From: Sinonovacula constricta
Taxonomy: Eukaryota > Mollusca > Bivalvia > Cardiida > Solecurtidae
DNA: 64,000 nucleotides
Direction: 5' to 3'
Assembly (NCBI GenBank): GCA_007844125.1
Contig: CM017564.1
Coordinates: 17,132,362 to 17,196,361, forward strand
The position numbers were made by a program, and so were the translations under genes. The notes beneath the pieces are model-generated. The model had not been told where the DNA came from. It saw only the letters and a program-made list of their open reading frames with translations, and did no database searches. Shown one piece after another: positions 10,256 to 21,700 of the stretch (the first letter of the stretch is position 1; each line of letters opens with the position of its first letter).

Positions 10256-11524
10256 TTACAATGCCAATGTATTACACCCAAGTCCAAAAACAAGTGCACA
10301 GTGACAATCAGAGAACTTATTGTGTGTGGTCACATCTTTCACCTCAAATGATTTAAAGAGTTCCAAACACGTGTCAGTTGCAATTAGATAGTCGATAACT
10401 GATCCTTTGCTATTTTTCCTTTGTGTGCATGTGATTTCCCCTTTACCTTTGTCACTAAATAAGCGACCATTTAAAATAAATAAGTGTTCTTTTTGGCATA
10501 GTTCTTCAATTAGGCGTTTTCCATAATAGCATGGGTAATTTTTATCTAGAGATGATCTGTCTAGTGGAATGGACAGCCGTTTAAAAATGTTGCAGGTATT
10601 CATAAACCATTCCATTGAAGCATCGTTTACCTTGTAATCTGGAAGCGTACCAGTATAGCATTTAAAATCTCCAGTTAATATAACATGCTTAAAAGAACTG
10701 CAATAACATTGTACTTCACGTTCAAAATCCTTCATCATGTTTGCCTTATCAAACTGGTCTCCAGGCGGAATATATACGGCTCCTAGTACCACAGTTTTGT
10801 TGAAAGTTGGAAAAACGTTTTTTATTTTTAACCACGAGACATAGTCACATTTACCGTCAAGTACTTCAACATTTTCTTTGATTTTTGAATGAACGTATAT
10901 GCAAATACCTCCCGATCTCCGGCCTGTATCGGGTCTGCATTTTAAATAATGTTTATATCCTTTAACTTTCAATTTGTCACCATCAGTCTCATAAGCGTGA
11001 ATTTCTGTAAAGCACAGAATTTCGTGCTGCTTAATAAATTCGGTAAATGGCTGGTTTCTTAAGCGTGATTCCAAACCATTTACGTTAAGAGAACATACTT
11101 TAATTATTGATTGTTGTTCAAAATTGCATGAGATTCTTATGGATTCTAAGACACTACGATCTACATTTACATAAATTGTATTAATAGTAATGTCCTGATA
11201 AAGCCTGGCCAGAGACTGACAAGAGTTTGTTACTGCTTCAGCGTTACTTATCGAATCTTCTATTGTATGTGATGCTATCTCATGTTGCCATTCTTCCAAC
11301 TTTTTTTCGTTTTCTTCTTTGTGCTTGTTAACCTTGCAAAGTATTTCTAACTCTAGTTGCATTAATCTATTGTTTACATCTTCCCGAAACTGATTAATTA
11401 CATCCATTGTCATATCTAGAGATTTTTCATTTAATGACCGACAAGCATCTACAGCCTGCTGACATCGCTCCTTTAACTGGGTGTGCATATTTGCTTCTTC
11501 CCTTCCATCCAGTGTTTGTCCGGG
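10256..11524 (-). CDS. Coiled-coil plus EEP-superfamily nuclease protein, left-arm copy (active-site Asn replaced)
   Basis: 410 codons from ATG at 11488. The frame is open upstream to 11524, directly after an acceptor-like TTCAATTTAG, so an earlier exon is likely. Residues 1-125 are charged and helical, like a coiled coil. From about residue 127 comes an endonuclease/exonuclease/phosphatase domain: IIKVCSLNVNGLESRLR, HEILCFTEI, RRSGGICIYVHS, VYIPPGDQFD, VILTGDF, EITCTQRKNSKGSVIDY and FSDCHC. The catalytic motif GDFN reads GDFK here, which should abolish activity; the right-arm copy keeps GDFN. The final SDH motif reads SDCH in both arms. EEP domains of this kind occur in LINEs, but no reverse transcriptase follows. 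Confidence 0.75.
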   Translation of the reverse strand, partial: PGQTLDGREEANMHTQLKERCQQAVDACRSLNEKSLDMTMDVINQFREDVNNRLMQLELEILCKVNKHKEENEKKLEEWQHEIASHTIEDSISNAEAVTNSCQSLARLYQDITINTIYVNVDRSVLESIRISCNFEQQSIIKVCSLNVNGLESRLRNQPFTEFIKQHEILCFTEIHAYETDGDKLKVKGYKHYLKCRPDTGRRSGGICIYVHSKIKENVEVLDGKCDYVSWLKIKNVFPTFNKTVVLGAVYIPPGDQFDKANMMKDFEREVQCYCSSFKHVILTGDFKCYTGTLPDYKVNDASMEWFMNTCNIFKRLSIPLDRSSLDKNYPCYYGKRLIEELCQKEHLFILNGRLFSDKGKGEITCTQRKNSKGSVIDYLIATDTCLELFKSFEVKDVTTHNKFSDCHCALVFGLGCNTLAL

Positions 11525-13800
11525 CTAAATTGAAGATAAAATAAAAACACATCGTCATAAATTGTGTCACTTAAATAAATAAATCCGACATGTATAATAA
11601 GATATTTCTTATTTAATATAAAAGAGAGGTTTGTATTATCTGGTCATGCCAAACAAACTTTACATAGACATCTACAGACGCTGTACATTCACTTATGAAT
11701 GGTTAAATGTTTTATTTAAGTATATTTTAGAAATATATTCTAATTACATTTTGTAAAACGTATATTTATGACGACATAAAGAGTCTATTACAAAGATAAA
11801 AAACAATTTTGAAAGATGACAATTACAAAAATGTGGGTGATTTTATGTCATTTTCCAATTTTTGTTACGAAAAGCAAATTGTAACGTGTCCAACTGTCCT
11901 GGCTATGCTCAAGTCACGTAAATCAACAAATCCCTACTGAAAGTGGCACAATCTGATCATATGTAACACCTCCTTAGTCTTCCTAAATTAATATGTGTAT
12001 TTGTGGTATATGGGTAAGTGTGTATGTATGTACAGTTGGCACTCATAGTCTTGACTTTGATCGGTCAAACGTAAAGCGCTCGGCCTAAGAAATTTTCGTT
12101 ACGTAATTACAGACCACAATTATCGGATCTTGAAAGTATTCGATGCTAGTCAAAATTGGTGAAAAAAATATAATCGAATTCTTTCAGTGCTCTTTCTGTT
12201 ATCATTTGCGATTTTAAAATAGATACTAGATTAGAAGTTAAAATTTAATTTACAGATATTTTTTGCAGAAAAAATCAAAATATTTTTCATTTTGGAGCAT
12301 GACCCTAGCCTAAATTCCTTGTCAGCCATTTTGTACATCCGCAAATATGACATCGTGATATTTACTAACGCAAGGGTCAACAAAAACCACAAAAAGGAGC
12401 CACCAGTTCAAGTAACTTTCTTATATTATATACAGACAATACCGGAGTAAGGTCATGTTTTAAATCAATCCATCTGGATAAAGAGAGCTGAAAGATGCCG
12501 GTGAAAAGTGAAAAAACAAATAGTTTATATCAAATGTATTATAAGGACTTTACATGAAATAAGAATATCTGTAGTTAAGATTCAGATTTTTAGAAAAACG
12601 CAGCACATGTCCCAGCTTATCTTTCATTCCTTTTGATGATTCTCGGATTTGATAAGTCGTTAAATTTCGATAAAACAGCACATATTGATGTACAATGTAC
12701 ACTGGTTCCGCTTAAGGTAAAAATCTTAACGTCAAAGATGGTGATTAGTGAGAAAACGCATAAAAAATATGCTTTAATGTAAAATACATTGTAAATTATC
12801 GGAAACCATAACATAAAAAAAAGTTTTACACAGCGGTTTTCAGTGACTAAATTCTCTTAAATGACAAAGACTATATCTTAAGGTAAAATACCTGTAATGG
12901 GCAATTTTCAAAATCATAAATATATTTATACCATGGAGAAGTATACCACTTGATTGACTTATGTGCACATTTTCATAAAGTTTTGCCATAAAAGAACATA
13001 GTTTTCTGCAATTTTGCATTTTTACTCCTCTCGGTCAAAACTGTCTACGTAAAATCAGGACCTTGGAACAATAAATACAAGTGAAATTTGGATTTCTTGA
13101 TTTTTTATCATATAATTTAGGTTTATTTGATTTAGAGATGATCATTTATGAAAAAGAAAATGAAGACAATGAAAGTTGTGCAAGCAAATTGTATTTTTTA
13201 ACATAAATTATGACACAATGCCATTGAAAATCAACAATTGTGTACAAAATGAATTTTTATCACACAAAAATAATAAAAAAAATTGACCACTGGACATGTT
13301 AGGGCATTAAAGTTATGCCTTTAAGAAATTGTTTTGTTATGTTCTTTACAAACTTGGTAAATTTTATGACAAGTTTCCATGTGTTTTTTTTTAGAAAATA
13401 TCCATCTTAATGTTATGGTGTCCACAATTGCTAAGACAAAATATATTTAAAAAATGTCTATTTCACATTCCTAATCATCACAACACCAAAAATCAAATTA
13501 CACAAACAAATGGTTAAATCTTCACATGTAACCAGCAATAAATATAAACATGTATTCATCTAAACATGATAATGAAAAAACTTTAATGGACACTATTTGA
13601 ACACTGTTTAACAATCCTGTTGTTAATGCTAGATAATGCTTCTACCTTTATTAAACTCTGAATAATAAAGAGTTTTAATTTCTATCAATACAATTAATCA
13701 TAATTAACATTTTTAAAGTGTCAATAATATGTAGTTTACATAAAAGAATGGCAAGTTTTTAACTCATGGTTCATTTTATAACATATTCGATAACTTCAAA
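11525..13800. other. Non-coding part of the left arm
   Basis: AT-rich sequence mirrored at 29240-31514 with many small differences. No convincing ORF appears, since small frames are not preserved between the arms. A conserved stretch around 12900-13450 (TACCTGTAATGGGCAATTTTCAAAATCATAAATATA) mirrors 29640-30180 and could be an untranslated or regulatory region. Confidence 0.5.
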
Positions 13801-14345
13801 AACGAAGCTAGTGTTCATCACCAACCACTACACATCACTTTGTGAAATATGCTGCCGTTTTTGGATTGACTTCATCCAAGAACTTTTTGACATTTGTCAG
13901 CCTTGGTGCACCATCTGAATTCTTATTGGTTAATATACCCCTTAGACCTATAAAAGGTATTCAGATGGTAAATATTCAGTCCCGAGCCAGCGATATTTTC
14001 AGCTGTTCTTACACACATCGGATGATACAAGGCATTTTAAATGAAGGTTCTTGTTCTTTTCTAAATTAAACAACATGGAGTTGTAGACATCTTAAGGTGG
14101 ATAGCTATAACCAAGTAATTCTTTTGATGACAACTGAGTGTGTAGATATTTCAAGGATGTGACATCTGCTATGGCATTATGTGCCTCATAGGTGATTCCA
14201 AGAAGATTTGACACAAGATCTTCTTGCTTAGGAGAACCCTTGGCGGCAAAGTTTCCTAAATATTGAGAGGAAATCAATCATTCTGACACATCATTCTAAA
14301 CAATCTTTCAGTTTGCTGACTGACTGAAAGCTATTTATCAGAACA
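13801..14345 (-). pseudogene. DEDD (DnaQ-like) exonuclease, 3' remnant in left arm
   Basis: Minus-strand reading gives MIDFLSIFRKL, then QEDLVSNLLGITYEAHNAIADVTSLKYL (14230-14150). The latter contains the ExoIII-type HxAxxD motif. C-terminal pieces ENIAGSGLNIYHLNTFYR follow near 14010, with a deletion and frameshifts. The first two exonuclease motifs, present in the right arm at 27372-28690, are missing here because about 1.39 kb is absent near 14345. It cannot encode a working enzyme. Confidence 0.6.
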
Positions 14346-14631
14346 AAAGGGATTGTGTTGAAAAAACTTTCTAAAAGGAATTTTCATTTTTTATTGTAAT
14401 GAAATGTTTCACTGTCACGCATGTCTTTTTGTGTTGTTTTTTTTTTTTTGGTGCAAAATACACAAAATAAACTTAACAAGATATCCATACTTTGTTAAAA
14501 AGAGATTATGTGTGCTTTTAGATTTATTAATATGCAAAACATGCATAGAATTAATAACAGCCCAAATCTCAAGCATGGCTTCACAGCCTCATAGAATGGT
14601 CCAAGTAAATAACATTGACTTATCTGACTGA

Positions 14632-14946
14632 TTGCAGTCTCTTAATGTTTCTCCTAACTGAATGTTTCTGTGCACCCTTGTCCCAATCTACAATGCTGAC
14701 AATACTGTACTAGTGTAGATTTTTCAGCAAAATATCAAGCTCGATCACTCTCTGTCCATGCCAGCTTTCTAACCGGCCATTTGTCTGCTTTCGGTGCGAA
14801 AATACCGGACAGTTCTGTGTTCTACACTTACAAATACTTAGTATGTCTGCATAGTTGTGCTGTACGATTATGTTGGATTTCTTTCCAATCTTTCTTGTTT
14901 TTTGCTTTAAAACGCCTTTTTGGAAGTAAGGCATGTCAATAAACAA
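14632..14946 (-). pseudogene. Mutator-like transposase N-terminal fragment (left arm)
   Basis: The ORF from 14946 has a basic start (KQKTRKIGKKSN), then ILSICKCRTQNCPVFSHRK, and ends in WHGQRVIELDILLKNL. 'GxRVIELDILLKNL' followed, with a shift, by CQHCRLGQG matches the beginning of the Mutator-like transposase domain common in molluscs. The rest of that domain, including any DDE residues, is absent. At the exon end the sequence corresponding to a donor reads CAG/ATAAGT, where the right arm has CAG/GTAAGT, so the splice site is also lost here. Confidence 0.5.
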
Positions 14947-14959
14947 GTAATTGAAATAG

Positions 14960-17585
14960 CATGGTTAGGGAGAAAATGGGAAAGACTTAACATATGCAAT
15001 ATGACAGGATCTGATTGGCTACGCGGTCTTTCTTTATTCCTGTAAGTGCTGTAAGATTATGAAGATCAGGAGATGATGAGTAGGGGGTAGTATGTCAGCA
15101 CACACTTTTCTTACAATATGCGCCAGCATTCGACTCTGACTCGATTATGTTTTTTTTTATTTTGAAATTAAGTACACAAATATTGTTTTCTTGAGAGTAC
15201 TCGGTTAAAGATGTCCATACTCTAGAAACGGATGTTCAAGAATTTAAATAACCGTATACTCGTTGACATCCCTAAAGTATACAAATAGCATCTTATTTAT
15301 AAAATACATGTAAAACAGCTTCAAAGCAAAGCCGTTTTACAAGAGTAGCATAGATTTGCCTGTGCCTTGTTGCTTCTTAAACCACATTTTACAAACACAC
15401 ACACACGGACGCACGCGCATACACACACTTACACACACCAAGGCGCGCATGTATATCTCAACTTCCTTATGTTCCCCACAGAGAGAATATGCAGCAAACA
15501 GCTGCAACTGGTTAAAACGAAGGATCACCAGCTATGGTCAATGTATGTTGCCGCCGTTGTAGAATATAAAATATTAAACTTATTGAAAACGTTGGGAAAT
15601 ATCAATTGGGAGAAAACAGTTAATTCTCACTGTACAAAAACACATGTTTTAATTTGTTTATCTCAAAAATATATGACAAAATCAACGAGCATTGCAACAT
15701 ATACCAAAATTTGAAAAGGCACAGGACAAAGGTATTCACATGCAAGCCAAATGTAAAAGTAAGAACAAATCTGTGATGAGTCATTTAACAAAATTAGCGA
15801 ACCCGGCAGTTACCGCCTTGGAACGGTCAGTCGGCAATATGGACCTTCTTGGGTGCTTAAATCGGTTTTAAAGAGCTCTAACCTCGCACTTCCCGATAGG
15901 TTTCTCAAATGCGAACAAGTAAAAGACAACCGATCTGTTTGAATACAAAAGTCAAAGCGCACGTTTTCTTTGATAAGTTTTGACGAATGTAGTGACGTCA
16001 TAGAAAAATAATGTCCACAGTGTGTTTAAAGGAGAGGGATTTTATTTCAATCAGAAGAACTACATATGTTGATTGACGAAATCCTAAAAGCATTGCAACA
16101 TATACCAAAATTTGAAAAGCCATTGTAAATGTTAGACATATGCAGAAGATATTTATTATGTCGTGGAATATATTTTCCACATTAAGCTGTACTATACCTT
16201 TTCTTTTACAAGAAATTAATGTTAACATTGCTAATATTGATTGGATAATTTTTAGTGACACATAAATACATCATAAAAAGAACTCCATCATAGTTGTTAA
16301 ATCTGCACGAAATGTGAAGCTCGGTTATGATGTGGTAATATTAACGGCGAAAGTGGCTAAACTGATATATGTAGGTTTTATTATTTGTCTGGTAAATGAG
16401 CATTGACTTGCTTCTTTGCCGTGGGAAAATTGTCCATTTATGATGAGTTAGAAATTATTTAGATTTTTGTCCTATCAGTCAATCTTGCTCCATTATAATA
16501 TTTTCTTCTTTATAATCAGTAGAGGATTGTCTGAGCGGAATAAATATCTGTTCTAGCCTTCTGTATTTGTTGTCTACATTCTGTGAGACGAAATCGCGAA
16601 GCATAGCGATCCTTCTTTAAAATTCCCGTTAATGGGATGTTGTTTACGTGCAGCGCATTTACTGAGTATTTAGTTTTCAAAATCAGGTAGTAAGTCTTCT
16701 TTCAAGTAGTTGGGATTTTTTAAGTGGTATATATACTGGTAATAGGAGCAGAGATTTATTTATAGTGGTCTTGTGGTCTTGTGATTTAATGAATAATATA
16801 TATTCATAAAGACTATCTTGTTAGATACATCTCAGCAACACAATTATGGTCATTTCAGCAACATCCAACTATTTTGGTGAATGGACGCCCAAGCCAAATA
16901 TCTGAGTAGAAAAAAATGGTATAACAGAGTTCTGCCTTCCTACATTATGTCGCATATCTGAACCTTGAGAAGAACCCAAGCGGCAAAAAAAACAACTGGG
17001 ATATCAGAGAAGTGTTCGTCGTCTATGTGTGTAGCCGAGCGTCAGTTTGTCCATCTGTACGTTCGTCTGTGTGTTTGTTTATACAGATCAACGTGAAAAT
17101 ATCTCGTCTTCTATTGTTGATCGTTGACCGTTGCTGATTTATTTTAAAGTCTTAATTTTATTGAATTTTAATTTTTATTCATAATGCTGATAAACTCTCA
17201 ATCAAGCGTACGTATAGGTATAACCTTTGATAGAAAAAAAGTATTCCACATAGTCAGGGATTATGGGTAAAAGGATTTTAACTTACCTGCATAGAATTGA
17301 AGAAAGTAATTACGTTGAAGGATGTAAGATAATGAAAATAGAACCACGTTTCTATATCAATATTGTTGAATACAGAGAATATACTTAAAATTGACACATA
17401 CATAAATGATATGTATACATTTTGTCAAAACGTGTTTTAAACAATTTTAGAATTATTTATGAAATATTCCGTTAACATAAAAGGCTTTTGATAAGCCTTA
17501 GATTTTGGATTAAAATAAATGGATTACAATATATTTACAACGTTTAATAAAGTAGTATTTAAGAGAACAATCCGTAAACTGATTT
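14960..17585. other. Left-arm intergenic region
   Basis: Mirrored at 23430-26100. It contains a short CA-rich run (15391-15440, ACACACACACACGG...), a repeat copy (15715-16000) and otherwise AT-rich sequence. A mirrored small frame at 16497-16690, open in the right arm as 24333-24524 (with CRQQIQKARTDIYSAQTILY), is frameshifted here and is not called as a gene. Confidence 0.5.
15715..15995 (-). repeat. Interspersed repeat with the motif CCAAGGCGGTAACTG, left-arm copy 1
   Basis: Contains GTTACCGCCTTGGAACGGTCAGTCGGCAATATGG and ...CTTCCCGATAGGTTTCTCAAATGCG. Related copies are at 25060-25370, 27950-28330 and more distantly 17930-18190 and 22800-23060. Short traces appear at 45255-45275. No ends or coding capacity are recognised; it could be a non-autonomous DNA element. 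Confidence 0.6.
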
Positions 17586-17586
17586 T

Positions 17587-17668
17587 GTTTTGGATAGCCT
17601 GGACTGACCTCATGTGTATCCATGCTGTCATCAGATGAAATTTCAATGACTGATTCGGATGACGACTG
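17587..17668 (-). CDS. Candidate short exon with SUMO-interaction-like motif (left arm)
   Basis: Minus-strand reading after an acceptor TTATTATTTCAG gives SSSESVIEISSDDSMDTHE and then GTCAGTCC, a plausible donor. The core VIEISSDD, hydrophobic followed by serine and acid, matches the SUMO-interacting motif consensus. The exon is identical in the mirror at 23373-23440. The polypyrimidine tract is made by the adjacent (TTA)n repeat. No flanking exons are identified. Confidence 0.3.
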
Positions 17669-17669
17669 A

Positions 17670-17719
<50 letters not shown>
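17669..17719. repeat. (AAT)n microsatellite, left arm
   Basis: About 17 uninterrupted AAT units. Mirrored as (TTA)n at 23318-23372. Confidence 0.95.
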
Positions 17720-17722
<3 letters not shown>

Positions 17723-17741
17723 TCAAATAATAATTATTTGA

Positions 17742-17908
17742 CTGACCACGTGCAAGATGACAGCAGCTGCCTGGCGACGCGCAAGATGACAGCAGCTGAC
17801 TGGCGACGCTCAAGATGACAATAGCTGACTGGCGACGTGCAAGTTGACAGCAGCTGAATGGCGACGCGCAAGATGACAGCAACTGACTGGCGACGCCCAA
17901 GATGACAG
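17742..17908 (+). repeat. 29/30-bp minisatellite, left arm
   Basis: Five to six units of GCAAGATGACAGCAGCTGAC-TGGCGACGC with point variants (CTGCCTGG, ATAGCTG, AGTTGACAG). Mirrored at 23103-23285. Confidence 0.9.
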
Positions 17909-17929
17909 TCTAAGTCTAAGTCATCACTT

Positions 17930-18200
17930 GGAAATTTTTTAAGAGGTTGTTTTCTTTTAACTGCTTTTATTTGAGAAACCCGTCATGAAGTGTGGCGCTA
18001 GTGCTGCTTGGTTTGCTCTCTTTATTGTATCATGTCTCGTCACAAGCTTGTTTTTAACTTTTACAAAGGACAGGCATGTGAATGCCTTTGTCCTACATCT
18101 TTTTTATTGTTTATGTTTCTATACTCACGGACTTTGTAATGTTTTCTTATCATCTTTTTATTATCTTTTTCAGATAAATGCTATAGGATTATAGAAATAA
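17930..18200 (+). repeat. Diverged interspersed-repeat copy 2 (left arm)
   Basis: TTTGAGAAACCCGTCATGAAGTGTGGCGCTAG...TTTACAAAGGACAGGCATGTGAATGCCTTTGTCCT resembles the GAGAAACC(C/T)(G/A)TC-(A/G)GGAAGTG repeat family. Mirrored at 22790-23060. Confidence 0.4.
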
Positions 18201-19285
18201 AGAGATGATTTGATACGACTTTATCGTAAAAGTTGCGCAAACATTCGTCTTTGATTAAAGCAGTTTTTTTTTCTCTGTGTTACAAAGCTGCTTCCTAAAC
18301 CACACTTTACACACGAAAGAACAAACGCACATGTAAGTGATTATCACTTATGCTTAAAAGCATTTTTGTATGCTGTGAATGTACTTGAATTATGTGCTGT
18401 TCATAAAGACTTTGAACTTCAGAACGTCTGATGTTCACTTTGTTTAATTTATTATATAGTTTGAGATTTTAATTCAAAGAAAAGTTGATGGTTATTACTC
18501 CACCGAGGAACTTCGCGATGACGTCAAATTATTCCAACAGTTTAACAGATTTAATAATTGCATTAGTCAAGGAATGGTAAAATTGTTATTATTTGTTTAG
18601 TTCGTTTGATTTTATGTATCGGGTAAATCTTCCATTTAACATGAAAGATTTATTATTTTGACAAGTATCTACTATTCTGGATCCATAAATGTACTTTATT
18701 ATCAGCAGATGATCGTTTTGACCGAAATAGCTAGCTGTTCCAGTGTTCTGTATTTGTCTAAATCATATTGATAAACTCAAGAAGCAAAGCAGGTCCACGG
18801 TTCAGAACCTCATTAATACCCGTAATTGTCAATATTTATAAACATATTACATCAAAGTTACACTTCTATCAACGTTACTGCTGCTCCTGTTTTCACCTAA
18901 AATAATTTCTACAAATTATATCAACAGTAACAAAACATCGTCTTTTTGCAGTATCGCCAAGAAGACGCCATCTTTGTGTCCGACGTCAATAGCTGGAGAT
19001 TAGATTAGTTGTTAATGCAAACAAAATTAAAGTAAAAAGGTGCTCATAAATACAAAGTGTCTTTAAAACAGTGGATTACACTTGTGTATGCGTGTGCAAT
19101 ATCACTATCACTCATTGCAATAGCACCTGATACAATTTTCTACAAAGTTTAACTGCAATTTAAATTGCATCAAGTAAAAATAAAACTCTTCTCTATATCT
19201 CAATGTACATGTTTAAATGTTCCAGAATTTCAGCGTTGATAATTATGTAGATCTCGACGATGAAATATAGATGAAACAGCGTTAA
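18200..19285. other. Inner left-arm non-coding sequence
   Basis: AT-rich and almost identical to the inverse of 21705-22790. No ORF, RNA or transposon motif is recognised. Confidence 0.5.
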
Positions 19286-19288
19286 TTT

Positions 19289-19525
19289 GTGCAAAGCAAT
19301 GTGAAAATCGGCAGAATTGGTCCCTGTTTTACAGTTCAAACGGATATATTCAAAGTCTCTTCACATAAAACAAGATCAAGTTTTTTGTACATACCTGTAA
19401 AGTATTTTCGTACATCGTTTAGTGTTTTTACCAAACCAATATGGTATGTATTTCGCCCTGAATTAGAGAAAATAACAGAAAATTTATCGTTACGTTTAAA
19501 AAATATTCTGAACAAAACATATTGA
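19289..19525 (+). CDS. 78-codon ORF next to the loop, identical in both arms (left)
   Basis: MQSNVKIGRIGPCFTVQTDI... to LKNILNKTY. The translated mirror at 21464-21700 is identical over all 78 residues. Moderately basic, no recognised domain. The surrounding non-coding DNA is equally conserved, so the identity reflects recent duplication or gene conversion rather than proven coding function. Confidence 0.3.
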   Translation: MQSNVKIGRIGPCFTVQTDIFKVSSHKTRSSFLYIPVKYFRTSFSVFTKPIWYVFRPELEKITENLSLRLKNILNKTY

Positions 19526-19791
19526 TATAAAAATAGTTATCAGGTAAGGCTAAACTGATCTATTAAAAAGACACGATTGGAAACAGCAGTATTATTGGCG
19601 GAATCATTATCTACAATGTTCTTTACCAACTACATATATAATGATTTTTTTTTAAAATGTGCTGTTATGCCGTCAAATAAACACACACAAAATACCAGGC
19701 CAACATTGGCACAGACCGAGACAGAGCTCAAATATGTGACTGGCCATATTAAAATCAGTCTCAAGTTATAAAATAATATTAAAAAAATAAA

Positions 19792-21054
19792 TATAAAAAA
19801 ATATTACATAATAATAAGATTTTTAGTTTTTATATGTATTTTATAGAGCATAAATAGACATTTAAAACGATACAAGAACCATCACGATAGCATAGTCCTG
19901 TGGAAAGTTATTTAAATTTAGGTAACACAGTTTAAGGACTACACATAAATGTGGAAAAAACGGCACTGAAACTTGTTATAACATTTCTGTTTTTTATTTA
20001 AAACGAATTGCCACAACAACCGACATTTTCTATATTAATTACACCATCATGTCAGACATTGATGGAAAGAGAAAACACAACTTTATTTAATGCTCCTAAT
20101 ACTAATTTATTAACAAAGCAACCATTTAATGCAACAGTGATCATAGAAAATCATAAAAGTGTCAATTTCTTTAACGTTTTGTCTCGCGAACTGTATAAGG
20201 GGGACACTGTTTTAAATGAATCCATAGCATTTACTTTAATAGAAATACATGTGAGAGTTAGTTAGAGAATGATGTCTGTAAATGTTTCTTCAATATAATT
20301 ACAGCTTTCATTGTCACTTTCACTGTCTCAATCCAACGTACCACTTGCACTTGTAAAGTTAGTTGTAATCAATTCATTCCAGTTTCCGATACCTTTGAGA
20401 TTTGACCAATTTACTGACTTTTTGAGGCATTAAGGCACTTCTTCTGGTTATGGATCCATTGTGTTTATTATTTATTTCACTGATATATCTATAAAAACGT
20501 AGTAAACAGCAAAGACCGGTGAAAAAATAATTTAAACGGCATAACGGAAGTAGAGAAAAAAATCACGTGACGTCCATTTGACCAATCAGAAAGGCCGATA
20601 GGTTTATTTAGCAACAGGTGCGCGATTTCCTTTGTGTTGGTCACTTGTTTTAAGAGGTTGTCGTGGCTTCTTGAATAATGATAATGTTTAAAAATAGAAT
20701 AATTAAATTTTCCCAGGAATTAACCTTTATTACGATACCAAATACAACCTCTCTGTCTCTTTCTTTGTGCTTTAAATGCTCTAATGAATTGGGCTCATTT
20801 TCCATTGTTCGTTGCGTAATCTCGATAATAACGTAAACGTAAACTGTGTATAGGGTCCGATCAATGTTAAAATAAACAGTCAAAAACCTATCTAATTCGA
20901 CTATTTCTTTTCAATTTATTCGTAGTTAAGAGTCTCAACATTAATTATATAGCAAAATCTAAACATCGATATTTTGCACCTACATGCCTTTGCGCGGATT
21001 ATCTCGATAATCTGAAATGCTACAAAGCACAATATGTCATGCGCACAGCTAAGG
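19792..21054. other. Unique loop between the palindrome arms (1263 bp)
   Basis: The only part of the palindrome without an inverse partner. One frame is open at 20008-20265 (+); its first ATG is near 20061 (MERENTTLFNAPNTNLL), it contains TVIIENHKSVNFFN, and no motif is recognised. A minus-strand frame at 20650-20883 is unremarkable. There is no transposase, origin or RNA gene that I can identify. A unique spacer argues against a simple hairpin-closing assembly error. Confidence 0.7.
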
Positions 21055-21463
21055 TTTATTTTTTTAATATTATTTTATAACTTGAGACTGATTTTAATAT
21101 GGCCAGTCACATATTTGAGCTCTGTCTCGGTCTGTGCCAATGTTGGCCTGGTATTTTGCTGTCTACCTGTGTAGTTGCAAGGTTTATACACTACAGAGAA
21201 ACAACTTCAGTCACTGAGCACATAACTACAAGAGCGGTTCGTTGTCGATTGCTGACAAAGGAAAATTAAATGGTTGAATCATACCTGTTCGTGTGTGTTT
21301 AAATGTTTATTTGACGGCATAACAGCACATTTTTAAAAAAAAAATCATTATATATGTAGTTGGTAAAGAACATTGTAGATAATGATTCCGCCAATAATAC
21401 TGCTGTTTCCAATCGTGTCTTTTTCATAGACCAGTTTAGCCTTACCTGATAACTATTTTTATA

Positions 21464-21700
21464 TCAATATGTTTTGTTCAGAATATTTTTTAAACGTAAC
21501 GATAAATTTTCTGTTATTTTCTCTAATTCAGGGCGAAATACATACCATATTGGTTTGGTAAAAACACTAAACGATGTACGAAAATACTTTACAGGTATGT
21601 ACAAAAAACTTGATCTTGTTTTATGTGAAGAGACTTTGAATATATCCGTTTGAACTGTAAAACAGGGACCAATTCTGCCGATTTTCACATTGCTTTGCAC
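21464..21700 (-). CDS. 78-codon ORF next to the loop, identical in both arms (right)
   Basis: Inverse copy of 19289-19525, with the same protein at every position. Points away from the loop in mirror symmetry with its twin. Confidence 0.3.
   Translation of the reverse strand: MQSNVKIGRIGPCFTVQTDIFKVSSHKTRSSFLYIPVKYFRTSFSVFTKPIWYVFRPELEKITENLSLRLKNILNKTY

Larger units (their letters stand above)
7411..19791 (+). repeat. Left arm of a giant imperfect palindrome
   Basis: The whole segment reappears as reverse complement in 21055-43825 with the same order of landmarks. The paired landmarks are: terminal sequence, 59-bp minisatellite, small ORFs, EEP gene, exonuclease remnant, Mutator-like exon, CA-rich run, repeat copies, (AAT)n, 29/30-bp minisatellite and the 78-codon ORF. 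Mirror positions sum to 40989 near the loop and rise stepwise to 43227 outward because of insertions or deletions of about 600, 1390 and 185 bp. The match runs to the last shared base at 19791, where AATATT followed by seven A mirrors the right arm. Confidence 0.9.

Noticed and set aside
13842..14069. 75-codon plus-strand ORF
   Set aside because: It is antisense to the exonuclease C-terminal remnant, and the mirrored right arm does not preserve it.
15356..15714. Thr/His-rich ORFs
   Set aside because: Both frames run through the CA-rich tract and are not preserved between the arms.
17510..17900. Leucine-, isoleucine- or tyrosine-rich small proteins on either strand (also 23307-23533)
   Set aside because: They are translations of the (AAT)n/(TTA)n microsatellite and the 29/30-bp minisatellite.
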